Below, piece by piece: positions 23,336 to 30,652 of a stretch of 36,265 nt of DNA. Positions within the stretch are counted from its first letter, which is position 1. Each line of letters begins with the position of its first letter. A program made the translations under genes and the position numbers. The notes under the pieces are model-generated. The model did no database searches. It had not been told where the DNA came from and was given only the letters and a program-made list of their open reading frames with translations. Source of the DNA: Arcicella sp. (GTDB lineage: Bacteria; Bacteroidota; Bacteroidia; Cytophagales; Spirosomataceae); the NCBI GenBank assembly GCA_025454855.1, contig JALONS010000010.1, forward strand, positions 1 to 36,265. Reading direction: 5' to 3'.

Positions 23336-24955
23336 TTAAGCAAAAACTTCTTCTTTGAATTTTGAATACAAAATCTCTTTTTCTCCAAAAAGACGTTCAG
23401 CAATTATTCCTCTCTTTGAACAAGTCTCTAACAGTTTATTGGAAGCTACAATCGGATTTGAATCATCAGTATATTTGATACTACTGATAAATTTCAACCA
23501 AGGTTCTTGCCCCATAGCATACACGTATGCTTCTAAGGGATTAAAAGTATCAATAATTGCCATTCCTCTGTCATAATTAGACCCTGCGAGTCTTCGAGAA
23601 TTATCCTTTTCTCGGGATAGTTCGTTCATCAGTAATGGACCATATAGCCAACTCAAAGGGGCTCCATCACATTCCATTCCTAACATTACAACATCCACAT
23701 CACCTGTCTGTTGATGTACCCGTTCATAAAGTTTAGGCTCTATATTACAAGAATCAGCCACAAACAATATTGAAAATTCTTGAATTTTTACTAAATAACA
23801 AAGTTTGGTTTTTATATCTAAATCACTATGTTCTCCCACAAAAGGTATTCCCATAATATCGCAATCATCAAAGGAAATAGTATCCATTTCATCAATTTCT
23901 ACAATATTTTTAAAACCAATATTCTTGAACATTAAGCCTAAATTGGGGTCTTGAAGAGTCCCTGAATTTGTTCTGGGAATTACTAAGTTTTTAATCCTAT
24001 GCCGTAGTGGAAGAAGCGTTTCAAAAAGAATATGGTCTTGATGGTTATGTGTGATAAGTACATAATCAATCTCATCTGGCAAATCAAAATCTGAGAATCT
24101 TTCAACCTCTGTTTGATAGCCATAATAACTCACGATGGGGTCAATCAAAATACTGACTCCTTTGGTTTCAATTAATACACAAGCATGACCAAAATATCTC
24201 ATCCTAATAAATTCTCCCTCGTAGTTTTCGTATGAAGGAGGAGCTTCTTCAGTAAAAAACGACATAAATAATGGCATATCTTCTTCGTCAATATCAATCA
24301 AATCAAAAACTTTCGATAGATATTCTGGCTTTCTTTTCATACCAGCTAAAACATCAATAACACTATGACTGAAAGGAATATTTAAGTAAACTGAGTTTTT
24401 GTCTTTCAAACGTGGTGTACTCAACACAAAGGGGCGTTCATCATTATCTGTCAGCCACATAGCTATTCCTTGAGCAGTTGTATCATAATATTCACTTTTG
24501 TAGAGCAGAGACTCAAAGAATCTAAAAGAAGGATTTCCATTAATATCATATACCAATTCAACAAAACCTTTTAAAATTTCTGGTACTTTCTCATAAAGCG
24601 GTTCTAATGAATATCCATGAGCATTTGCTTTGAGCATACTATCTAATTCTTTGACTGCTTCAGAAAAATCTAACATCCTCTGGCGACTAATAATTGTTTC
24701 CTCTTTTAATGTCTTTACATCTTCAACCCTTTCCTTGGGAATATCCATAAAAGGTCCACCTAACATTTTAGGATTCTTTACAGCAACTTCATGCACCTGT
24801 GGTGCTTGAATGAAAGAATTCATAATTTTCAGATGGCGACCAGTAATATTCAAAGCTGCTGTTGCTGGAGAAACTAAATGACTCCAAGCATACCAACGGT
24901 CAATCAATGGTTCAATCACAACATTGGAAAGTAAGTATAAAGGTTTGTCAAACAT
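23336..24955 (-). CDS. CmlA-like diiron beta-hydroxylase (acts on carrier-bound aminoacyl group)
   Basis: 539 residues, close to CmlA of chloramphenicol biosynthesis (about 530). The N-terminal 240 residues form the domain that in CmlA contacts the substrate and carrier protein; the C-terminal part is a metallo-beta-lactamase fold. The metal motif HNHQDH is at 303-308 (His303, His305, Asp307, His308), GEH gives Glu375 and VADSC gives Asp401. As I recall, CmlA ligands are His305, His307, Asp309, His310, Glu377 and Asp403, an exact offset of 2. CmlA-type enzymes use a diiron centre to beta-hydroxylate an amino acid bound to an NRPS carrier domain. I see no histidine in the last 120 residues to act as the classic final ligand. 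The substrate may be Trp, kynurenine or another residue (inference). Confidence 0.87.
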   Translation of the reverse strand: MFDKPLYLLSNVVIEPLIDRWYAWSHLVSPATAALNITGRHLKIMNSFIQAPQVHEVAVKNPKMLGGPFMDIPKERVEDVKTLKEETIISRQRMLDFSEAVKELDSMLKANAHGYSLEPLYEKVPEILKGFVELVYDINGNPSFRFFESLLYKSEYYDTTAQGIAMWLTDNDERPFVLSTPRLKDKNSVYLNIPFSHSVIDVLAGMKRKPEYLSKVFDLIDIDEEDMPLFMSFFTEEAPPSYENYEGEFIRMRYFGHACVLIETKGVSILIDPIVSYYGYQTEVERFSDFDLPDEIDYVLITHNHQDHILFETLLPLRHRIKNLVIPRTNSGTLQDPNLGLMFKNIGFKNIVEIDEMDTISFDDCDIMGIPFVGEHSDLDIKTKLCYLVKIQEFSILFVADSCNIEPKLYERVHQQTGDVDVVMLGMECDGAPLSWLYGPLLMNELSREKDNSRRLAGSNYDRGMAIIDTFNPLEAYVYAMGQEPWLKFISSIKYTDDSNPIVASNKLLETCSKRGIIAERLFGEKEILYSKFKEEVFA

Positions 24956-24979
24956 TTTATTTGAGATTTTATTAATTGT

Positions 24980-25702
24980 TTAAACTATTGCTCTCTGCAA
25001 CAATTGCTCTATCCTATCCTTCATTTCAGTAATAATTTCGGCAGTATGATTGTAGATAAAAAAATGGTCGCCTTCGTATTGCTTCACGGTTGTTTCTTCA
25101 GTGCTTTCATGTTGCCAAGTCTGTGCTTCTTCAAGGTTGGTATCATCTGCTGTTCCAATTCTTACTTCCATTGGAATTGACCATGGTTGTGTAAGTTCAT
25201 ATTCATATTTTTCGACAGCCTCAAAATCTGCTTTCAGGATTGGTAGGTAGAATTCAAGTATCTCTGAATTCTTTAATATCTCGTCAGGTAATCCCCCCAA
25301 GATTTTCACTTTTGAGATGAAATCATCATCTGGTAAAAGATAATAATTATCATTTTCTCTTTTAACAGAAGGACCTCTACTTCCTGTTAAGAATAACATC
25401 AATGGTGGATTCAGAAAACATTCTGTAATTCTTTTTGTCACTAAGTAGGCAATTAGAGTACCCATACTATGACCATAAATCACATATTGAATGTTACTAA
25501 TTTCATCTTTAATTTGACCAAACACATCTTCGACAATAGCATCAATATCTGTCAATAGATTTTCTTTCATTCTTTTGCCTCTTCCAGGAATTTCAAGCGG
25601 AATAATTTTGAAATCATCAGAAGCATAACTCATGTAATTCCGATACGAGTAACTACTTCCACCAGCAAATGGCAATAAGAATACTGTAACTTGGCTATTC
25701 AT
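24980..25702 (-). CDS. Type II thioesterase (NRPS editing)
   Basis: 240 residues. The alpha/beta-hydrolase motif YGHSMGTLIAYL has the nucleophile Ser79, the acid is in GTADDTN, and the base is in YEGDHFFIYNH. The N-terminus VFLLPFAGGSSYSYRNYMSYASDDFKIIPLEIPGRGKRMKE is the usual start of stand-alone type II thioesterases. These remove misprimed or stalled groups from carrier domains. It lies 24 bases upstream of the CmlA-like gene, which fits a function with the same assembly line. All catalytic residues are intact, unlike those of the exported hydrolase-like proteins of this cluster. Confidence 0.93.
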   Translation of the reverse strand: MNSQVTVFLLPFAGGSSYSYRNYMSYASDDFKIIPLEIPGRGKRMKENLLTDIDAIVEDVFGQIKDEISNIQYVIYGHSMGTLIAYLVTKRITECFLNPPLMLFLTGSRGPSVKRENDNYYLLPDDDFISKVKILGGLPDEILKNSEILEFYLPILKADFEAVEKYEYELTQPWSIPMEVRIGTADDTNLEEAQTWQHESTEETTVKQYEGDHFFIYNHTAEIITEMKDRIEQLLQRAIV

Positions 25703-25746
25703 TAATTTGTCTGTTTTATTTTACAAATGATAAGATTATTGCCTAT

Positions 25747-27078
25747 CTATCGTGATGCCAAGAAAAGGGTAACTTTAGAATATGCCACACCTGCGTGTTG
25801 AATTTCAGCTAAATTGGCTATTGTAGCAATAGAGGCTTTAACTACATTACTTGCAAATGCATAATTATATTTTTTTGAAGAATTATCATTTTTAAGAATA
25901 ATTTTATCTCTTGTATAACCCGTATCATTAATGTCTATTGCCTTCAATTTACCGTACCAAAACGCTACATGGTCGCTTGTGGCAAGTTCAGGGGTTAGTT
26001 TACCGTCACGTGGGGTTACTAATGAAATTAATTTCAAATCAGGAACAAACTGTTTGACATTTTTATCAAATTCATTCATCAAGGACACTGAATTTTCATT
26101 TGATACATTTAGAATAAAATCTCCTTTATATTGATTGTTTTCAAGATATTGAGCCTGCTCTGGAAACAACAATTCAAACCCTTTTGGGAAAGATTGAGAC
26201 CATGGCACAGGTCTATAATTACTAATTCCATCTAAACAAATTGCACCCTCCATCTTCTCATTTTCTTTCAATCCGCCCTCAAAAATATACTTTACACAGC
26301 CCGTAGATTCTTTGAATTTCAAATCAAAACCTGCAAAAACCACCGTTTTCTTAAACTGATATTGAGATAAAATCCGTGAAGCTTCTATAAGCCCTGCCAC
26401 TCCTGAACTATTGTCATCACTACCTTTTGTTTTGTCTTGATTATCAAAATTAGCACTTAGGATATAAAAGTTTTGTTCCTCAAGATTCCCCAATTTTTTA
26501 CCGAAAATATTGAAAGTATTATATTGACCAATGGAAAACTCTTGCTTATCTATAAACAATTTTTGCTCAGTGAAATTTTTAACAATATAATTCCTTGCTT
26601 TTGTTAGACCAATCATTCCGTCAAGGGTTGCAGGATAACGATTACCTAATAAATGTTCTACTGATTTTTGTAATCTAACTGTATCTACTTGATTTATTAA
26701 ATCGAAAATATTTATTTTGAAAAGGTCATCTGCTACGAGTTTCACATAGAAATTTCCAATAGATTCTGAACTATTCTTATAGTTCCAAATTATTTTTTTA
26801 TCATTCCCCACCTCAATATCTTTTCCAATATCGCCCATAGCACTCGCAATATCTACATTAAACGTTTGTCCATTATCATTTGAGACATTTAAAGAAATGG
26901 TTATTTTTTCATTTTCTACATCTTTCAAATCATATGTAATTTGCAATTCTTTCTTTAAGGTATCATTTGAAACTCTCAAATTCAGTATTTGAGGTACTTG
27001 ATTAAATTTTGACTGAGCCTGAGAATACCAAAAACCCAAAATCAGTAATACGGAAAGAAAAATAGTTTTGATTTTCAT
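25747..27078 (-). CDS. Exported M28-peptidase-fold protein, active site degenerate
   Basis: 443 residues with a signal peptide (MKIKTIFLSVLLILGFWYSQAQS). The N-terminal domain (25-118) is a beta-sandwich of the type often fused to Bacteroidota surface proteins. The C-terminal part follows the M28 zinc peptidase pattern: FYILSANFDNQDKTKGSDDNSSGVAGLIEASRIL, VVFAGFDLKFKESTGCVKY, GAICLDGISNY, TSDHVAFWYGKL. Against the family the first metal His is Asn210, and the EE pair (catalytic Glu plus ligand) in FDxEExGLxGS is Lys254-Phe255. The Asp of DDN (222), the Asp of CLDG (283) and the last His (SDH) are kept. Peptidase activity is therefore unlikely. DNA at 26281-26340 confirms this. It may bind a peptide, possibly the product. 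Confidence 0.82.
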   Translation of the reverse strand: MKIKTIFLSVLLILGFWYSQAQSKFNQVPQILNLRVSNDTLKKELQITYDLKDVENEKITISLNVSNDNGQTFNVDIASAMGDIGKDIEVGNDKKIIWNYKNSSESIGNFYVKLVADDLFKINIFDLINQVDTVRLQKSVEHLLGNRYPATLDGMIGLTKARNYIVKNFTEQKLFIDKQEFSIGQYNTFNIFGKKLGNLEEQNFYILSANFDNQDKTKGSDDNSSGVAGLIEASRILSQYQFKKTVVFAGFDLKFKESTGCVKYIFEGGLKENEKMEGAICLDGISNYRPVPWSQSFPKGFELLFPEQAQYLENNQYKGDFILNVSNENSVSLMNEFDKNVKQFVPDLKLISLVTPRDGKLTPELATSDHVAFWYGKLKAIDINDTGYTRDKIILKNDNSSKKYNYAFASNVVKASIATIANLAEIQHAGVAYSKVTLFLASR

Positions 27079-27085
27079 AAAAGTT

Positions 27086-28096
27086 CTATTTAAATGATTG
27101 ATTTAATGCTCCAATTACCCATGTCTTGCCCCAATTTTCACGCTCTTGCTTTGTCCAAAGCTTGGGGAAAAATATAATTTTTTGAAAACGTGGGGGTAGA
27201 TATGCCTGCCAGTTAGTACCACCTGTACCTTCTTTTACTTCTACATTTGTTCGGAGGTGGCGAATAGCTGCCTTATAGTGTGCTAATCGCCAATCAATAT
27301 TAGCAAGCATATCCAATCTTCGTAACTCCATTACAACTTTTTCCCGCTCAGGGCTGGTTATGGTTTTAGAATCTAAATTTTTAAAAACCTGCCAAAGATT
27401 TTTATTTTCAAATTTGATAGCGTGGTTAAGTAATGTCCAATCATATTTTTCAATAAAATGTACCAAACTCAGGTCTCTTTTACCATTTTTAACGTCCGTC
27501 GCTCCTGTTTTCCAGTATATTTGATTATAAAGCTCCTTTAATTTGTTTCTTCCTTCTTCAAACGAAGGCTGTTCTCGATAAGATAAGGCTCTTAAATTTT
27601 CAAGATCCGTTGCCATTAATTCTATTTCTCTGAACTGTGCTGACTGAAAACCACTTGCAGGCCAAAGAGCGTATCTAAATTCCAAGAATTGCTTTTGATC
27701 AAGCCCATCAATCATAATATCAAAAGAGTATATTAAATTCTCGTAATATCTGTTCATTCGCATTAATCCAACAAGAAAGTCTTCATCACAAATATTTTTG
27801 GTACCTGTTATCTTTCTTATTTCACTAATAATCAACTTGAAGTATAACTCTGTTATTTGATGATAGACAATGAAAATCATTTCATCTGAAAATGTCGTTT
27901 TGGGATGTTGAATGCTCAACAAAGTATCAGTATGGATATAATCCCAATATTTGGTATGTTCGGTATAATAAAGTCTATCAAGATGACAGGCTATATTCTG
28001 ATCAACTTCTTTATACTTTTCACTTAGCCGAAACACTTTTTGCTGAATAGCGTCATCAATTACTAATGAGTCTTCCATAAGTTGTTGCTGGTTCAT
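27086..28096 (-). CDS. kynA: Tryptophan 2,3-dioxygenase
   Basis: 336 residues, near the usual family length. The distal active-site segment DEMIFIVYHQITELYFKLI has His79, and the heme-proximal histidine sits in WRLAHYKAAIRHLR. The conserved substrate segment LWPASGFQSAQFREIE and the EGTGGTNW motif are intact. It opens tryptophan to N-formylkynurenine using heme and O2. It lies 7 bases before the M28-like gene and 4 bases after the GT1 gene, so it is in the middle of the biosynthetic operon. Together with the Kmo-like enzyme it supplies (3-hydroxy)kynurenine. No clear kynurenine formamidase is in the window; formyl removal may rely on a host enzyme elsewhere or be spontaneous. Confidence 0.9.
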   Translation of the reverse strand: MNQQQLMEDSLVIDDAIQQKVFRLSEKYKEVDQNIACHLDRLYYTEHTKYWDYIHTDTLLSIQHPKTTFSDEMIFIVYHQITELYFKLIISEIRKITGTKNICDEDFLVGLMRMNRYYENLIYSFDIMIDGLDQKQFLEFRYALWPASGFQSAQFREIELMATDLENLRALSYREQPSFEEGRNKLKELYNQIYWKTGATDVKNGKRDLSLVHFIEKYDWTLLNHAIKFENKNLWQVFKNLDSKTITSPEREKVVMELRRLDMLANIDWRLAHYKAAIRHLRTNVEVKEGTGGTNWQAYLPPRFQKIIFFPKLWTKQERENWGKTWVIGALNQSFK

Positions 28097-28100
28097 ATTG

Positions 28101-29498
28101 TCAAATATATTGCTTCTCTCTGTGAAATATCTGAGAGTTGATTAAATCAATTCCTTTTTCAAAATCATTACTTTGACTTATTTTTTCTCTCATCTGTAGA
28201 ATTTTTTCTTTAAAAGATTTTGTGGTTAGAATTTGCTCGACTTTTGTTCTTATTACGTTAGCTTTATCTTTCCGAACGTCTCCTTTCAGACCCAACCCAT
28301 GATAAATTACTCTGGCAGCATTCCCTGGTTGATCAACAGCAGTTGGAAAAACAATCATCGGAACTCCTGAGAGAATACATTCTACTACTGACGACATACC
28401 TCCATGTGTAAGCATAACATGGGTGAATTCCAAAACTTCTAATTGTGGGACATTATTAGCAATGAAAATATTTTCGGGAACACTCTCAAATTTACCAATA
28501 TCAATTACCGAACCAACAGACATAATAACACTGTAATTCTCACTATTCCCAAAAGCTTTGATTACCTCACAAAAAAACTTAAAACATTCATTATATTGAT
28601 GCTGCGTTCCTAAAGAGCAATAAATCAAAGTTTTATGTTTTCTATCGCTGATAAAATCATTCAATTCATTACTCATGGGTTCCCTAATTCTATCAAAATC
28701 AATAGCATGACCAATATAATGTTCATTTGATTTAACACATCTTGGAAAATCAAAATCTTTTGGTGAGGAAATTAATTCTGGATAATTATTGAGTCCAATC
28801 CAAAAAGGTCTCCGAGAATCTGCCACTTTCTGCAATGGAAAGTTTTGAGCATTAGCAACTTTATGTAACCAATAATTTCGAGTCAATTCATTTGATAATC
28901 CGTTATTGGTGGGCAAAAACCTTCCCAAAACACTGTAAAACCAATTGTTTGTTTTTTTATAGATATTAAAAACCTCCCAAGTCATTTCCGAAATAAAGTG
29001 ACTATAGAAAGAATCAGAGGGTACAAAACTAAAGTGAAAATGTGGAATATTAGATGCCCGAGTTGCCGAGACAAAAACACTCCACATCATTATTGGAATT
29101 TTGTACTTAGCAAGAATAATAGCATCATAAATAAAATTAAAGTCCAGAATAATTAAATCTGGCTTAGTTGATTCTATAAAATCTGCATACATCTCTCCTT
29201 TCAAAACAAATAATTCTCTATCTTGAAAATATTGCAAGATATTTTTCAAATAGCTCATCTTTCTTCCGAAAAAACCATTATTCTTCAAACCTTTCGCTTG
29301 ATTAAAAACTGGAAAGTTAACGTTAGCTAATTTTGCAAATTCAAATCCTTGTTTTTCAATTTCGGCTTTAAATTTAGCATCGTGTGTCGAATCCAGATAG
29401 ATAATTTTATTTCCCAAAGACTGTAACCTTCTTGCGGTACGATAAGAAGTATTATAATGTCCTTGACCACTGTGAATGATAAATACAATGTTAGCCAT
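28101..29498 (-). CDS. GT1-family (MGT/UGT-like) glycosyltransferase, upstream copy
   Basis: 465 residues, GT-B fold. The N-terminus ANIVFIIHSGQGHYNTSYRTARRLQSLG carries His14 at the catalytic base position, and THGGMSSVVECILSGVPMIVFPTAVDQPGNAARVIYHGLGLKG is the donor-binding signature. It is paralogous to the protein at 3943-5325, with the same length and the shared pattern IYCSLGT ... PENIFI..VPQLEVL. It starts 30 bases after the NusG-like gene and ends 4 bases before tryptophan dioxygenase. It is likely to glycosylate the lipopeptide in the cytoplasm, but donor and acceptor are unknown. Both GT1 genes appear functional. Confidence 0.88.
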   Translation of the reverse strand: MANIVFIIHSGQGHYNTSYRTARRLQSLGNKIIYLDSTHDAKFKAEIEKQGFEFAKLANVNFPVFNQAKGLKNNGFFGRKMSYLKNILQYFQDRELFVLKGEMYADFIESTKPDLIILDFNFIYDAIILAKYKIPIMMWSVFVSATRASNIPHFHFSFVPSDSFYSHFISEMTWEVFNIYKKTNNWFYSVLGRFLPTNNGLSNELTRNYWLHKVANAQNFPLQKVADSRRPFWIGLNNYPELISSPKDFDFPRCVKSNEHYIGHAIDFDRIREPMSNELNDFISDRKHKTLIYCSLGTQHQYNECFKFFCEVIKAFGNSENYSVIMSVGSVIDIGKFESVPENIFIANNVPQLEVLEFTHVMLTHGGMSSVVECILSGVPMIVFPTAVDQPGNAARVIYHGLGLKGDVRKDKANVIRTKVEQILTTKSFKEKILQMREKISQSNDFEKGIDLINSQIFHREKQYI

Positions 29499-29527
29499 AA
29501 TTGAGAATCAAAGATTGAATCATGAAT

Positions 29528-29872
29528 TCAGATAAATACATTTTCCTCTATACTTCTATCCACTTTTTGTTTAATCCTATCAACTTCTAACTCCGAAAGT
29601 CTCACTGGGTGTCCATCGAAAGAAACATAGTCAATTAAACCCTCTACTTTTACTAAAAATTTTTCTAAAACGTTATCTTCAAATTTGATAAAAACATAGT
29701 TTGGATATAATGGGTTATTATTTAAAAGTTTATTATTTTTTTCAGGATAAGGTGTAAAAGACTCATAACCCATGTCATTCATTCTTGTAACAACTCTATT
29801 TTCCTCATTTGATTCAGTATAACCAAGATACCAACCTGGTATGGTTATAAAATTTTTATTTTGCATTTTCAT
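29528..29872 (-). CDS. NusG N-terminal-domain-only protein (UpxY/LoaP-like antiterminator)
   Basis: 114 residues, cytoplasmic. It carries a NusG N-domain (NGN): GWYLGYTESNEENRVVTRMNDMGYESFTPYP, then LYPNYVFIKFEDNVLEKF and VEGLIDYVSFDGHPVRLSELEVDRIKQKV, which fit the family's W-Y, aromatic-x-P and YVF motifs. NusG and UpxY normally add a C-terminal KOW domain (total about 170 residues); none is encoded here and the stop is followed directly by the GT1 gene, so no frameshift-split KOW is seen. Specialised NusG paralogs in Bacteroidota often sit at the head of long exopolysaccharide or biosynthetic operons and keep RNA polymerase going. A regulatory role for this cluster is a strong inference. 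The repeat at 29912-29934 lies 40 bases upstream. Confidence 0.82.
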   Translation of the reverse strand: MKMQNKNFITIPGWYLGYTESNEENRVVTRMNDMGYESFTPYPEKNNKLLNNNPLYPNYVFIKFEDNVLEKFLVKVEGLIDYVSFDGHPVRLSELEVDRIKQKVDRSIEENVFI

Positions 29873-29911
29873 GTTATTCTACGTTTAAATCAAAATGATT
29901 AGAGTATATTT

Positions 29912-29934
29912 TTACTAACGTATGTATATATACG
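29912..29934. repeat. 23-bp motif, copy B (CTAACG-N4-TATATATACG core)
   Basis: Same motif as 3872-3894 (18 of 23 positions match; CTAACG and TATATATACG identical). It lies in the 78-base gap between the LanC-like and NusG-like genes, in the leader of the latter. On the minus strand CGTAT and ATACG can pair around a 6-base loop. It could be a loading signal for the NusG-like factor or a shared promoter part; I cannot decide. Confidence 0.45.
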
Positions 29935-29950
29935 CATTGTATTGTTGTTG

Positions 29951-30652
29951 CTAATCTCTGAAAATTATATCATCAAAATCTAAGAAATGAGTGTTTCTCC
30001 AAGAGTCATTTTGAGGTGTTTCAAAGGCTCTAATAGCTTCTATCGTTTCGTCCTTGTTAAAAAAAACATTATTACTATTGCTTTCTAAAAATAATTCTTT
30101 TGATTTCTTATACCAGTATTGAGATAATTTGTCATAGAAGGCAATCTTTGTCAAAAAAAACATAGTTTGATATAACAATGCAACACCGATAGTGCCAGTT
30201 CTAAAATCTGCTGATAGATTTGTATTTGAAAAATCTTCTTCCTTATATTTAGTTACCATACCAATCATATTAGCTAAATGAAATAATTTTTCATTTTTCA
30301 ATATCAGTGATACTCTTAAAACCAAGAGTGCAATTTGTAAGTCTCCGTATGTGTAAGTAACTTTTTCATCAATAAGAATGACTTTATCTTCAACTTCAAT
30401 GGGAAGTAACGTAAAGTTCATTTTCTCAAAGTTCATAGGCATCAAGAATCCTAAAATTACCTGTATTCCTTCTTCTAAAACTTCTTTTATTTCAGCCTTC
30501 TGGGAAGCACTACAGACTGTATATTTTCTTATTAATAAATTCAATGAATGGCACAATCCAGATTCATCAGTTGTAAACTTTGCTTTTCCGCCCAATCTTA
30601 TATTTGTAATAATTTTATTACACTGTTCTAAATATTGAGTGAAATCATTCAT
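29951..30652 (-). CDS. LanC-like half protein lacking the zinc-site residues
   Basis: 233 residues, no signal peptide, first gene of the cluster transcript. The pattern fits the second half of a lanthionine cyclase (LanC): SGLCHSLNLLIRKY (His35, LanC GLxHG region), TYTYGDLQIALLVLRVSLIL (LanC WCYGDxGIA region) and FRTGTIGVALL (LanC CHGxAG region). The distances His35-Thr101 (66) and Thr101-Arg151 (50) are close to the roughly 72 and 46 in NisC. In LanC the zinc ligands are Cys of WCYG and Cys-His of CHG; here they are Thr101, Arg151 and Thr152. The N-terminal half of LanC is absent. A cyclase reaction is therefore unlikely. Its fold may be used for binding. Homology rests on three short motifs, so treat it as probable. 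Confidence 0.6.
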   Translation of the reverse strand: MNDFTQYLEQCNKIITNIRLGGKAKFTTDESGLCHSLNLLIRKYTVCSASQKAEIKEVLEEGIQVILGFLMPMNFEKMNFTLLPIEVEDKVILIDEKVTYTYGDLQIALLVLRVSLILKNEKLFHLANMIGMVTKYKEEDFSNTNLSADFRTGTIGVALLYQTMFFLTKIAFYDKLSQYWYKKSKELFLESNSNNVFFNKDETIEAIRAFETPQNDSWRNTHFLDFDDIIFRD

